Shown here: piece after piece, positions 34,368-42,915 of the stretch
Numbering within the stretch: the stretch's first letter is position 1
Layout of the letters: each line of letters opens with the position of its first letter
Assembly: GCA_902528515.1 (NCBI GenBank)
Contig: CABZTD010000008.1
Span: 1 to 64,000, forward strand
Direction: 5' to 3'
From: K189A clade bacterium
GTDB lineage: Bacteria > Pseudomonadota > Gammaproteobacteria > Pseudomonadales > Azotimanducaceae
DNA: 64,000 bases
Position numbers and translations under genes: made by a program
The notes under the pieces: generated by a model
Databases searched by the model: none
Told to the model about the DNA's origin: nothing
What the model saw: only the letters and a program-made list of their open reading frames with translations

Positions 34368-35309
34368 TCAAAGTTCGTCATAAAAAGATAGGCAGCGCTC
34401 GGCTAACGCGATTCGGTCTGTAAGGCTTACCATCACAGACGGGGTTGCTACGGTGGGTAGCTTGAATTGATCGAGATCCTCTGCGTCAGATGCGTCGATG
34501 ACGAAACCGTCCAACAACCCAGGATACTTTCCTTGATAATGCTCTGCTACTGCTAACGCGGTGGATGGTATATTCAATTCTTGCATCATCTTCGCCGCTG
34601 GACCCTTGATGGCGGCGCCTCTGACAATTGGCGAAACTGCAATAGTTGGAATGTGACCTGTCGCAGCCAAAAAGCCCGTGACCTCAATGACCGGGGCGAC
34701 CGATACGAAAGGATTGGATGGGCAGATGATGATGCCGTCGCAGTCGGTCAAATAGCCGCGAATAACCGGGTTGATGGTTGCGTTCTCAATGCCATCAAAA
34801 CGAAATCCGCTTACCGACGGTTGACAGCGATCTCGCACAAAGTAGTGCTGAAATGCGAGATCACCTCGCTCAGTTTGCACTACGGTGCGGATGGGGTCAT
34901 TGCTGATGGGCATGACCCTATGAGCAATGCCCATTCGTCGTGTTATTTCTACGGTCGCTGCGGTCAAAGTAGTGCCATCGTTAAGGAGCCCGGTCCGGCG
35001 CATATGCAGGGCCATGTCCTTATCGCCCAGGCGGAACCAATTTTCACCGCCGAGACTGCCGAGAGTCTCAATGAACTGCCAGGTCTCGCCAGCCCGACCC
35101 CAGCCGAGTTCCTGATTGTTTTGTTCAGCCAAGGCGTAGGTCAGGCTGTCGATGTCGGGGCTAATGTGTAGGCCAAGATGTGTGAAATCGTCGGCAATAT
35201 TCACCGCGAACATAACCTGCTCTGGACTTAATATCTTCGACAGTCCCAAAGCGAGCTTAGCGCCGCCCACGCCACCGGTGATGGCGAGGATTTTTTTTGG
35301 CCGGGCCAC
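34368..35309 (-). CDS. cofD: 2-phospho-L-lactate transferase
   Basis: A 313-residue CofD/FbiA enzyme joining the activated phospholactyl (or phosphoenolpyruvyl) group to FO to give F420-0 or its dehydro form. Visible motifs are the N-terminal ITGGVGGAKLALGL (10-23), NIADDFTHLGLHISPDIDSLTYAL, and the C-terminal SNPFVSVAPV and VSPIVRGAAIKGP. Length is normal. It shares one base with the upstream cofE gene. Together with cofE and npdG on the same strand it forms a minus-strand operon. Confidence 0.94.
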   Translation of the reverse strand: MARPKKILAITGGVGGAKLALGLSKILSPEQVMFAVNIADDFTHLGLHISPDIDSLTYALAEQNNQELGWGRAGETWQFIETLGSLGGENWFRLGDKDMALHMRRTGLLNDGTTLTAATVEITRRMGIAHRVMPISNDPIRTVVQTERGDLAFQHYFVRDRCQPSVSGFRFDGIENATINPVIRGYLTDCDGIIICPSNPFVSVAPVIEVTGFLAATGHIPTIAVSPIVRGAAIKGPAAKMMQELNIPSTALAVAEHYQGKYPGLLDGFVIDASDAEDLDQFKLPTVATPSVMVSLTDRIALAERCLSFYDEL

Positions 35310-36103
35310 TAGCGGAACATATCCTCTTTAAGGGGACGATTGATCAACCGTGCGGTTTGAGTCGGGTCATCGCTTAGGGTTTGCTCTGGCGGCAGGCCTC
35401 GTAAAATGACAACCGGCATCTTCTCCGTAGTCTCGCCCATCATTAGGGTAGCGGAGCTTGCCAGCGCGTCGGCGCGATTAACCAGAGTTGCCTGTAGCGT
35501 TCGCCCATAAATGTCCTCCCCCCCTCGCGAGTCATCAAGCACTTGTATACCTGCGCAGCCGATAGCGCTGCCAATAGTGCCCATACGCCAAGCTCGGTTA
35601 TGCGAGTCAGTAATTACGACGCCAATGCGGGCGTCATAACGGTTTTGCAATCCTTCGCGCAGCGCAGCGGCTGATGCGTCAGGATTTTTGGGCAACAGTA
35701 GCGCCATTTCGCCTTTGCTGTGATCAACATTGGATTGATCTATGCCGGCGTGAGCGCCTACAAAGCCAAGTTTGTGACGAACCACTAAAACATGAGGTTT
35801 GTGGCGCATTACCTCACTAGATTCGTCGAGTATCAGTTGGACAATGCGTGGGTCCTTTTGCGTGGCAGCAGCAAGTTCTAGGGCGTCCTCGCCAGGTTCA
35901 ACAAAATCCAATGCCACGAGACAACCTTCGGCTTTGGAGATGATTTTTTGTGCTATGCAGACCACGTCTCCGTGCTGAAGCATTATCGCATTTTGTTCAA
36001 GTGCACGAGTGATCTCAGCGACGAGGTCATCACCGTGCTCGATCATGCTGATTCCGGGTAGCCCGATAGTTTGGAATTCAGGCGCTGTGCTGTTGATGCT
36101 CAT
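35309..36103 (-). CDS. cofE: Coenzyme F420-0:L-glutamate ligase
   Basis: A 264-residue stand-alone CofE domain that adds gamma-linked glutamates to F420-0 using GTP. Recognisable parts are GDVVCIAQKIISKAEG (45-60), the central region with VITDSHNRAWRMGTIGSAIGCAG, and DDSRGGEDIYGR. The usual SDTFGRPWR motif reads TDSHNRAWR. It lacks the C-terminal nitroreductase-like domain of actinobacterial FbiB, so the ligase is of the archaeal single-domain size while FO synthase is of the fused type. It starts 29 bases after npdG and shares one base with cofD. Confidence 0.93.
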   Translation of the reverse strand: MSINSTAPEFQTIGLPGISMIEHGDDLVAEITRALEQNAIMLQHGDVVCIAQKIISKAEGCLVALDFVEPGEDALELAAATQKDPRIVQLILDESSEVMRHKPHVLVVRHKLGFVGAHAGIDQSNVDHSKGEMALLLPKNPDASAAALREGLQNRYDARIGVVITDSHNRAWRMGTIGSAIGCAGIQVLDDSRGGEDIYGRTLQATLVNRADALASSATLMMGETTEKMPVVILRGLPPEQTLSDDPTQTARLINRPLKEDMFR

Positions 36104-36132
36104 GCCCCCTGCTCCATTGGGTTATGGCGGAT

Positions 36133-36795
36133 TTAGTGTTCCTGGCCGATGATTTTGATACCCGAGTGCGACACGATGCCGCTTCGATTGATTTGAATCA
36201 GAATCGAAGTCAATGCCTCTGCTGCCGCAGCGTTCGCGATGGGCCCGGCATGCCATCCGTTCATACCGGCCTCGCTGATCATCTCAATGACCTTAGCGCG
36301 GGAGTCCTTGCTGTTGCCTGCCACCAACACGTCGCATTCGATCTGCACATCTTGCTGCAGTAAGTGGGCCGCGATGTTCTGGAAAGCGCTGACCACGTGT
36401 ACGTCTTCTCCGAGAAAGTCTTGTGCCCGCTTACCGGCACTGCCTTCTTCAGGCATTTGTACTGTGCCTACCTTGGGCGGCACCAAAGGCACGGTGACGT
36501 CGATCAAAATCTTGCCCTTTAGGTCATCTTTTACGGCGTCTAATGTCGAAATCTGATGGGCTGCGGGCACAGTCAAAACCACGATATCGCCCGCGGCGGC
36601 AGCCGCACCGTTTTCCATGGCCTCAGCGGGCGTATCCGGGCTAATTTCCTTTAGTGCCGCGAGGGCATCGTCGGCTTTCTTTTGGGTGCGCGAGCCAATG
36701 ATAATTTTATAGCCCGCTTTCGACCAACGAATGGCCAGGCCGGTACCGAGATCTCCAGTGCCGCCTAAAATAGCGACGGTTTCTTTTGTTGACAT
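36133..36795 (-). CDS. npdG: NADPH-dependent F420 reductase (F420H2:NADP oxidoreductase)
   Basis: A 220-residue Rossmann protein that moves hydride between NADPH and F420. The NADP-binding start is ILGGTGDLGTGLAIRWSKAGYK (about 9-30) followed by the phosphate-binding IIGSRTQKKA. The middle carries DVTVPLVPP and VVSAFQNIAAHLL, and the C-terminal helix pair (GPIANAAAAEALTS) closes the F420 site. It is the first gene of the npdG-cofE-cofD operon and diverges from the LLM oxidoreductase across 169 bases. It supplies reduced F420 for that enzyme (inference). Confidence 0.9.
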   Translation of the reverse strand: MSTKETVAILGGTGDLGTGLAIRWSKAGYKIIIGSRTQKKADDALAALKEISPDTPAEAMENGAAAAAGDIVVLTVPAAHQISTLDAVKDDLKGKILIDVTVPLVPPKVGTVQMPEEGSAGKRAQDFLGEDVHVVSAFQNIAAHLLQQDVQIECDVLVAGNSKDSRAKVIEMISEAGMNGWHAGPIANAAAAEALTSILIQINRSGIVSHSGIKIIGQEH

Positions 36796-36964
36796 GGACT
36801 GTCCGAATTAGCTGATGAATTTAACAATTATGCCGACATCGATGTGCAAAAAAAATGAACGCACCGGCTAGCGCTCGCATCCGTTCGTGGTTTCAAACAG
36901 TTGCGTCAAGGTAACTAATCGGTAAGCCTTTAAAGCCGAAACGACTTAATACAAGGAAAGGGTT

Positions 36965-37867
36965 ATGCGAATAGGGGCAATGATCGGGGCTGACGGTACC
37001 AAGGATTCGATAGCCGAGGTGGTGCGGTTGGGAAAAGAGATTGAAGCCGCGGGCTTGGACCATGTTTGGCTCGCCAATATATTTTCTTATGATGCCATAA
37101 CCACCCTAGCTCTGATCGGTCATGAAACGTCGCGAGTGCGCGTGGGAACGGCGGTTACGCCGACTTACCCCAGACATCCCGGTGCGCTGGCCCAGCAGGC
37201 AATGACCACTGCTGCCGCTACTAACAACCGATTTACGCTGGGCATTGGGCTGTCCCATCAGGTGGTGATTGAGAATATGTTCGGTATGAGCTACGACAAG
37301 CCCGCCAAGCATATGCGCGAATACTTGAGCGTGTTGATGCCGCTACTGCGTGGCGAAAATGTGATCTTTCACGGCGAGCAGTATCAGGTTAACGGTCTGA
37401 CCTTGGACATTCCTGGTGGTACCGATCTGCCCGTCGTAGTAGCCGCGCTTGGGCCCGCCATGATCAAGCTCACCGCCGAAATGGCAGACGGCACAAATAC
37501 CTGGATGGTCGGCCCTAAGACCATGGAGAAACATATTATTCCGAGCTTTCAGGCTGCGGGGAAAAGTGATCCTGAAGTCGTGGCAGGCATGCCTATCGTA
37601 TTGACCACAAACATCGACGATGCCAAGGCGAAAATCGCACAGAATCTAACCGTCTATGGCCAGCTGCCCAGTTACCGCGCCATGCTCGATCGAGAAGGCG
37701 TGGCCGGGCCCGCGGATATCGCCATTGTCGGCGATGAAAATCAGCTGCGCGGTCAGATCAAGCGTTTTCAGGATATGGGAGTAACGGATTTTAACGCCGC
37801 GATTATGGACACTGAGGACGGGGCATATGCGCGGACCCTGGAGTTTTTGGGAAGCATGAACGGTTGA
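36965..37867 (+). CDS. LLM-class F420-dependent oxidoreductase
   Basis: A 300-residue TIM-barrel luciferase-like monooxygenase-superfamily protein. Its N-terminal MRIGAMIG, the segments GLDHVWLANIF, RVRVGTAVTP and TLGIGLSHQVVIENMFGM, and the short length resemble F420-binding members known from mycobacteria rather than FMN-using luciferases. It lies next to, and divergent from, the F420 biosynthesis and reduction genes, which supports F420H2 as cofactor. AAGGAAAGGG precedes the ATG. The reaction (reduction of an enone, imine or sugar-phosphate oxidation) is unknown. Confidence 0.87.
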   Translation: MRIGAMIGADGTKDSIAEVVRLGKEIEAAGLDHVWLANIFSYDAITTLALIGHETSRVRVGTAVTPTYPRHPGALAQQAMTTAAATNNRFTLGIGLSHQVVIENMFGMSYDKPAKHMREYLSVLMPLLRGENVIFHGEQYQVNGLTLDIPGGTDLPVVVAALGPAMIKLTAEMADGTNTWMVGPKTMEKHIIPSFQAAGKSDPEVVAGMPIVLTTNIDDAKAKIAQNLTVYGQLPSYRAMLDREGVAGPADIAIVGDENQLRGQIKRFQDMGVTDFNAAIMDTEDGAYARTLEFLGSMNG

Positions 37868-37880
37868 TCTCAAACCGGCA

Positions 37881-38135
37881 TCAGTAGTGTGGTGGCGGCG
37901 GCTCCACTTGGTTGGGGTCTGCGCCGTCATGGTTACCCGCCAGCACTTGGAGACGCTGGCCAAGGTGGCTCAGACGCTTTTCTTGATCGAATAATTTGTT
38001 CTGCAGCTGTACCAATGCATCGTTGAGTTTTTGGATGGTCTCGTCTTGAAACTCAAGGCGCGACTCTAGCTCGCTGATGCGGGCATCGTGAGCGCGCATC
38101 TCATCTGCCGATCGATCGGCTTTGTCTAAATTCAT
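37881..38135 (-). CDS. slyX: SlyX family protein
   Basis: An 84-residue coiled-coil protein. Residues 17-65 show heptad-like spacing of Leu and Ile (ISELESRLEFQDETIQKLND), and the C terminus ends in the SlyX hallmark PPPPHY. The biochemical role of SlyX is unknown. It converges on the LLM gene with a 13-base gap, and the polysaccharide deacetylase gene ends just upstream on the same strand. Confidence 0.9.
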   Translation of the reverse strand: MNLDKADRSADEMRAHDARISELESRLEFQDETIQKLNDALVQLQNKLFDQEKRLSHLGQRLQVLAGNHDGADPNQVEPPPPHY

Positions 38136-38162
38136 ACCTGTCGCCCCAAGTGATGCTGACCC

Positions 38163-39053
38163 TTATAAATAGCCGCGAAAACCTATACCCATGCGAATCT
38201 TAAAGGCCCAAAAGTTGTCTTTGCCCGATACCTTGATACGGCGCAGCCGCCATGGATCCACCGCGTTTTGATCGACGTTGTCAATGCCCTCATTCGTCGT
38301 CACTGCGTTGGTAAAACCCGCCTCGCGCACGAGGTCTACATCCTCATAGTCGAAGATACCAAACGGATAGGCAAAGGAGGTGACCGGAGTATCGAAGGTT
38401 TCTTGTAACGTTGATCGGCAGGCAGAAATCTCGTGAGCCTTTTCCACCGGTGAAGTGCTCGGCAAATGACAGTGGGTGAGAGTATGACCGCCCAACTCGA
38501 AGACGCCGCTGCGCAGCAATTGCCTGACTTGCTCATCACTAAGTTTGGGTTCCGCGGCTAGCTCGCCGGAATTGTGGTGAGCCTTTTTCTTCACTGACCA
38601 ATCGTTCTCGTGTCGCTCGACGACTAAGTACAATGTGGCCTTGGCTTGGTACTTTTGCAGGACGGGTAGGGCGTTTAGAAGATTGTCCTCGTAGCCGTCG
38701 TCAAAGGTAATAGCGACCTGCTTGCCACCACGGAAATCACGCTCGCTGAGTTCGCTCATGGTGACAAATTCCCAATCGTTGGCGGCCAGCCAAGCCACTT
38801 GGCGTTCGAACATGGCAGGGTCTACGCGCAAACCTCGATGCTTTTTCGAGACTCCATGGGGACTCACCATGTGGTACATGAGCACCCTCGGGAGATGATC
38901 CGGCAGGGCTGGCCTCCACCAGCAGTAGCGGGCGCAAAGCCAGGCCAACGGCATCAGCGCCGTTAGCCACCATAAACTCAAGTTCGCGGCTCCGGTTTCA
39001 TGCGGGCAGCTTCGCTCTGGTGTTGTCAGCTTCGCTGAGGGAGCTGCGTTCAA
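38163..39053 (-). CDS. Membrane-anchored polysaccharide deacetylase family protein (CE4/NodB-like)
   Basis: A 296-residue protein with an N-terminal hydrophobic anchor (about 25-46), then a NodB-homology domain. The metal motif ITFDDGYEDN and the second motif ELGGHTLTHCHL are visible, followed by FAYPFGIFDYEDVD. Likely removes N- or O-acetyl groups from a surface glycan in the periplasm. The listed ATG makes it overlap the glycosyltransferase gene by 56 bases, more than usual, but the next in-frame ATG would cut into the anchor. Probably co-transcribed with that glycosyltransferase. Confidence 0.85.
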   Translation of the reverse strand: MNAAPSAKLTTPERSCPHETGAANLSLWWLTALMPLAWLCARYCWWRPALPDHLPRVLMYHMVSPHGVSKKHRGLRVDPAMFERQVAWLAANDWEFVTMSELSERDFRGGKQVAITFDDGYEDNLLNALPVLQKYQAKATLYLVVERHENDWSVKKKAHHNSGELAAEPKLSDEQVRQLLRSGVFELGGHTLTHCHLPSTSPVEKAHEISACRSTLQETFDTPVTSFAYPFGIFDYEDVDLVREAGFTNAVTTNEGIDNVDQNAVDPWRLRRIKVSGKDNFWAFKIRMGIGFRGYL

Positions 39054-40170
39054 GCATCAGTTCCTCATAGGTTTGCAGGGTTTGGGTGCACATATTGCTG
39101 AGTAGAAATTCGGTGTTCTCGGCAACACTCACGGACGCATCGGCGAGTACTGCGGCAATGGTCGAGCACAGCGCCTCACTGTCTTGGTTTGGCACGCGGC
39201 CCGCGGGGAACATGGCGGCCAATATTTCCCCCACGCCCCCAATATCAAAACCCACCACAGGTGTGCCAATGCACAGTGGCTCTAGGGCAGTGCGCCCGAA
39301 AGATTCGGCCTTGTTTGAGACCGCGAGCACAACTGAAGAAATAGCGTAGATCTCGCGCATATCGGAGCGGTGGCCTGCGAAGACAATATCTTCAGCGACA
39401 CCAGCCTTGATTACCTGGGCTTGAAGCTCCCTGAAATAAGCCTCGTGAGCAGCGTCTTTGCCGCCAACGATGAGTCCAGCCACGTCAGTAGTACCCTCGG
39501 CTTTGAGCCTTTGCAGCGATGTTATCAGGTGGTGATGGGCTTTCAGTCTGGAAATTCGACCGGGCAGGCAGATCAGGCGCTTACCCTGAAGCTGCGGAAA
39601 CTGCGCTGCCCAAGCCTTTAGCCATTGCTCGCTCGGCCGATAGTTGCGCGGAAATTCTGACGGATCTGTGCCTCGGTAGATGAGCCGAATGTTGTTCGGC
39701 GAAACTCCGCAGTGATCACACAGATACCTCTCGGCGACTTTAGACACCGCGATTACTCGCTCCCCTCTGCCCATGATTTTGCTGTACCACGATACTGAAT
39801 GCAGGCCGTGCAAAGTTGTGACCAAACGCGGTCGCGTTGCAGGGTTCATCTTGCGCCAGGCCAGCCAGACCACCCAAGCCGGCATACGCGAGCGTACATG
39901 GATAATGTCCGGCTCTAGGTCTTCAAGCCAGCGTCGCAGAGTAGCTGTCTTAAGTAGGGTAGTAGGCGACTTTCGATGTAGGGCCCACTGGTGGTGGATG
40001 CTGCCCTGCCGCGTGAGTTCGTCCACCATGCGCCCACCGTTAGAGACCACATGGGATTCGTGGCCTGCGTTGACCAGTGCCTGGGCGATTTCCAGAGTGC
40101 CGCGCTCTACGCCGCCGCTGTTCAGATTAGGAACAAACTGCACAACTTTTATCGGTGATACAGGTGGCAT
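38998..40170 (-). CDS. GT4-type glycosyltransferase
   Basis: A 390-residue GT-B glycosyltransferase. The acceptor-side N terminus has NSGGVERGTLEIAQAL (15-30), and the donor domain contains LPGRISRLKAHH, the ESFGRTALEPLCIGTPVVGF segment with the catalytic EX7E-like pair, and GGVGEILAA. It transfers a sugar from an NDP or similar donor at the cytoplasmic face. Its neighbour is a membrane-anchored polysaccharide deacetylase whose start lies inside its 3' end. No wzx/wzy or LPS core genes are in the window, so the glycan is unknown. Confidence 0.88.
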   Translation of the reverse strand: MPPVSPIKVVQFVPNLNSGGVERGTLEIAQALVNAGHESHVVSNGGRMVDELTRQGSIHHQWALHRKSPTTLLKTATLRRWLEDLEPDIIHVRSRMPAWVVWLAWRKMNPATRPRLVTTLHGLHSVSWYSKIMGRGERVIAVSKVAERYLCDHCGVSPNNIRLIYRGTDPSEFPRNYRPSEQWLKAWAAQFPQLQGKRLICLPGRISRLKAHHHLITSLQRLKAEGTTDVAGLIVGGKDAAHEAYFRELQAQVIKAGVAEDIVFAGHRSDMREIYAISSVVLAVSNKAESFGRTALEPLCIGTPVVGFDIGGVGEILAAMFPAGRVPNQDSEALCSTIAAVLADASVSVAENTEFLLSNMCTQTLQTYEELMLERSSLSEADNTRAKLPA

Positions 40171-40194
40171 AGCTGAGGTGCGCGACGCAATAGC

Positions 40195-41007
40195 CTAGGA
40201 TGGTGGAAGTTGTGATCGATATTTGCGGCCTTGGTAGGAACGGTCAATAAGCTTCCTAGGGTGCACCCCATCGACATAACCCATAAAGCTAGGCTCGATA
40301 ATGTTATAGCCGAGCATGTTTTGAATTCGCTCGCTGTAGTTTCCCGCGATCGATGGCGGCACTGACAGCACCATGTTTTCGATTTGGCGCAGCCCCGGGT
40401 TGCAGTACTGGGGGGTGATGGCCAACCGGTCGGCATTCGAGGTGTTGGCTCCGCCGCGATGAACAAGCGCACCGTCAAAGACAATCACAGAACCAGCGGG
40501 CATCAACACCTTGATGGCTTCGGCTTCTCTTGGCTTGCGGTCTTCCGACCATCGATGGCTGCCAGGAATAACCTCCGTGGCGCCGTTATATTCCGTGAAG
40601 TCATCAAAGGCCCAAATTGTGCTCACGCCAAAGCGAGGACGAGGCTTGTAGACAGGTAGGCCCGTGATACCGTCGTCATAATGAAACGGTTGGGGCGTCT
40701 CACCGGGGTGCACGAGTATTGAAAGCGCGGCGGAGAGCAGAAAATTCTTTGGCAGTAGTTTGTCGATTAACACCAACGTTGCTGGGTGTTCGATGATCTC
40801 GGCAACTGAGGGTGCTTTTGCAAGCAGGGCATAGACTCGTTCTGTATGGGTGCCTTCAAAATTGTTGCGGCCCGGGTATTTGCCCTGACAGAAGGGATCA
40901 AGCTCCTCGCGGATGCGCGCCATCAGATCGGCGCTCATTGCGTCCTCAATGATCGTGTAGCCGTCGTTTTCGATCTCAGCCAGACGGGTGGCAGTACTGT
41001 TCGGCAT
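40195..41007 (-). CDS. Phytanoyl-CoA dioxygenase (PhyH) family protein
   Basis: A 270-residue Fe(II)/2-oxoglutarate-dependent oxygenase. The iron site is visible as HYD in QPFHYDDG together with the distal His of GALVHRGG and the 2-oxoglutarate-binding Arg in ADRLAITPQ. Hydroxylation of an acyl or small organic substrate is expected. It ends 24 bases from the glycosyltransferase on the same strand but is functionally unrelated, and diverges from the SDR gene. The substrate is unknown. Confidence 0.87.
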   Translation of the reverse strand: MPNSTATRLAEIENDGYTIIEDAMSADLMARIREELDPFCQGKYPGRNNFEGTHTERVYALLAKAPSVAEIIEHPATLVLIDKLLPKNFLLSAALSILVHPGETPQPFHYDDGITGLPVYKPRPRFGVSTIWAFDDFTEYNGATEVIPGSHRWSEDRKPREAEAIKVLMPAGSVIVFDGALVHRGGANTSNADRLAITPQYCNPGLRQIENMVLSVPPSIAGNYSERIQNMLGYNIIEPSFMGYVDGVHPRKLIDRSYQGRKYRSQLPPS

Positions 41008-41076
41008 AGCCCCTCCTTAATTTGGGTCGTGTTAAGGTCTGGCGATAACAGACACTGAAACGAGGGGAGAGAGAAT

Positions 41077-41838
41077 ATGCTGCGAAGTCTGGAAAACAAA
41101 GTCGCTTGGGTGACCGGGGCGGGCACGGGTATCGGTGAGGCCGGGGCCACGGCCTTGGCTGAGGCAGGCATGCATGTCGTGCTTTCAGGGCGACGATTCG
41201 AGAAGCTGGAAGAAGTGGCCAGCCAATGTGGCGACGCTGTGAGTATTGAAATGCTCGATGTGGCAGACCGCGATGCGGTAACAGAAGTGGCCCAGCGCAT
41301 CATTCAAACTCACGGTCGAATCGATGTATTGGTGGCCTCGGCGGGAATCAACGTCAAAAAACGAAACTGGCACAACGTCAGCCTCGATGATTGGGACTCT
41401 GTGATTCGGATCGACCTAGACGGCGCTTTTTATTGCTGCAAGGCCGTGCTGCCGACCATGAGGGCGCAGGGCGAGGGCCTCATTATTAATATCTCCTCCT
41501 GGGCAGGCAAACATGTCAGCATGGTGACCGGGCCAGCCTATACGGCCGCCAAGCACGCCTTAAATGCCATGAACGAAAGCATCAACATGGAAGCGGGCTT
41601 GTATGGTGTGCGCGCATGTGCGGTTTGCCCCGGAGAGGTAGCAACCCCCATTCTGGATAATCGACCGGTGCCGGTATCAGAAGAGGATCGCGCTCAAATG
41701 GTGCAGCCCGAGGACTGCGGTGAATTGATAAAATTCTTAGCCCAAATGCCCAATCATGTGTGCATTAATGACCTGACCATCAGCCCGACCTTTAACCGCG
41801 GCTACGTAGCTCAAGCCAGAGGTTTGGAGAAACTATGA
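41077..41838 (+). CDS. Short-chain dehydrogenase/reductase
   Basis: A 253-residue classical SDR. The cofactor-binding TGAGTGIG is at 13-20, an acidic residue is not seen at the end of beta-2 (LSGRR), so NADP(H) is likely, and the catalytic Ser140/141, Tyr155 and Lys159 are in INISSW and YTAAK. NAG is varied to ASAG at 87-90. It oxidises or reduces an alcohol/ketone pair. GGGGAGAGAG lies upstream of the ATG. It stands alone between a divergent dioxygenase and a convergent LLM gene. Confidence 0.9.
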   Translation: MLRSLENKVAWVTGAGTGIGEAGATALAEAGMHVVLSGRRFEKLEEVASQCGDAVSIEMLDVADRDAVTEVAQRIIQTHGRIDVLVASAGINVKKRNWHNVSLDDWDSVIRIDLDGAFYCCKAVLPTMRAQGEGLIINISSWAGKHVSMVTGPAYTAAKHALNAMNESINMEAGLYGVRACAVCPGEVATPILDNRPVPVSEEDRAQMVQPEDCGELIKFLAQMPNHVCINDLTISPTFNRGYVAQARGLEKL

Positions 41839-41886
41839 AGTTTCGGCATAGGCCCTGCGGCATTTTTGACAGGAATGCTCTATCGG

Positions 41887-42816
41887 CTAGGATGAGTTCA
41901 TGGCGCTGATGGCGGGCACTAACTGTTCCACCATCAGTTGGGTCTGCTCCATCATGTCTGTCACGCCCATGGCGATGGGTCGAAGAATAAATTTGTGTGC
42001 ACCAGCGCGGTGAAAATCTTCGACTAAAGTCATCATCTCGTCCACACCGCCGACGGCGCTGTAACCTTCGGGCTGTTTGCCGAGGCGTTTTTCCAGTACC
42101 GCATGGTGACGCTGAACAACGGGATCATCGACACTGCCAAAGCGAAAGCTGAAGCCCGCACCGAAGTGATCTTCGTCAATCTTTCTGCCTAGTTCTTCTG
42201 TGCGCCGTTTTATGGCGGTTATAACCGGTGCAATTTGCGCGGCGTTTTCAATACCCGCTTGCCAGCCAGTGCCCCATTTGGCCGTGCGCTCAATCGCCGC
42301 CGCAGCAGAGCCTCCAACCCAAAGCGGCATGGGGCTTTGCACCGGCTTGGGCGCGATGGTTGCGTCTTCCAGGCGGTAGTGCTCGCCCTCAAAGTTCACA
42401 TTATCCTCAGACCACAGTTTTATTATGATCTGCAGCCCCTCGGCAGTACGTTTGCCACGACCCTTAGTATCTCGGCCTGTGGCGGTAAAATCGCGGGAGA
42501 GCGCGCTGCCCACTCCGAAGGCTGGCAGGAGCCGACCGTTAGACAGCACGTCAATGGTTGCGCAGGCTTTCGCCATCAGCACCGGGTCGCGTAGAGCCAT
42601 GCTGACTACGTTCATGCCAAACTTCAGGCGTTTACTGCCGCCGGCTAGGGCAGCCATCACGCTCATGGTTTCCAGATTCGGTGTCTTCTCGATAATACGG
42701 TCGCTCTGCCAAATCGAGTCCACCCCTCCGTTGTCGCACAGATCAACCCATTCCCAAAAGCCGTTGCCGTCTTCAAAGGTAAAATTGGCAATACCAATGC
42801 CAGCACCGATGGTCAT
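41887..42816 (-). CDS. LLM-class flavin- or F420-dependent oxidoreductase
   Basis: A 309-residue luciferase-like TIM-barrel oxidoreductase: GVDSIWQSDRI near 30-40, RLKFGMNVVSMALRDPVLMAKACATID, LLPAFGVGS and PLWVGGSAAAAIERTAKWG. Cofactor choice (FMN or F420) is open; with F420 genes 5 kb away F420 is plausible. An enoyl-CoA hydratase gene lies 99 bases downstream on the same strand, which suggests a role in acyl or cyclic-compound catabolism. Confidence 0.87.
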   Translation of the reverse strand: MTIGAGIGIANFTFEDGNGFWEWVDLCDNGGVDSIWQSDRIIEKTPNLETMSVMAALAGGSKRLKFGMNVVSMALRDPVLMAKACATIDVLSNGRLLPAFGVGSALSRDFTATGRDTKGRGKRTAEGLQIIIKLWSEDNVNFEGEHYRLEDATIAPKPVQSPMPLWVGGSAAAAIERTAKWGTGWQAGIENAAQIAPVITAIKRRTEELGRKIDEDHFGAGFSFRFGSVDDPVVQRHHAVLEKRLGKQPEGYSAVGGVDEMMTLVEDFHRAGAHKFILRPIAMGVTDMMEQTQLMVEQLVPAISAMNSS

Positions 42817-42915
42817 CCTGTTCCCCCTGTTTTCTTGCTCGATCGCGCCCGCCGAAGCGCTTATCGGTTCACTCGACGCATCAATGTGATGCTTTCGAGA
42901 ATTCCTGAGCGTCTG

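Noticed and set aside
34581-35171. 196-codon plus-strand open frame opposite cofD
   Set aside because: Antisense shadow of cofD; no family features.
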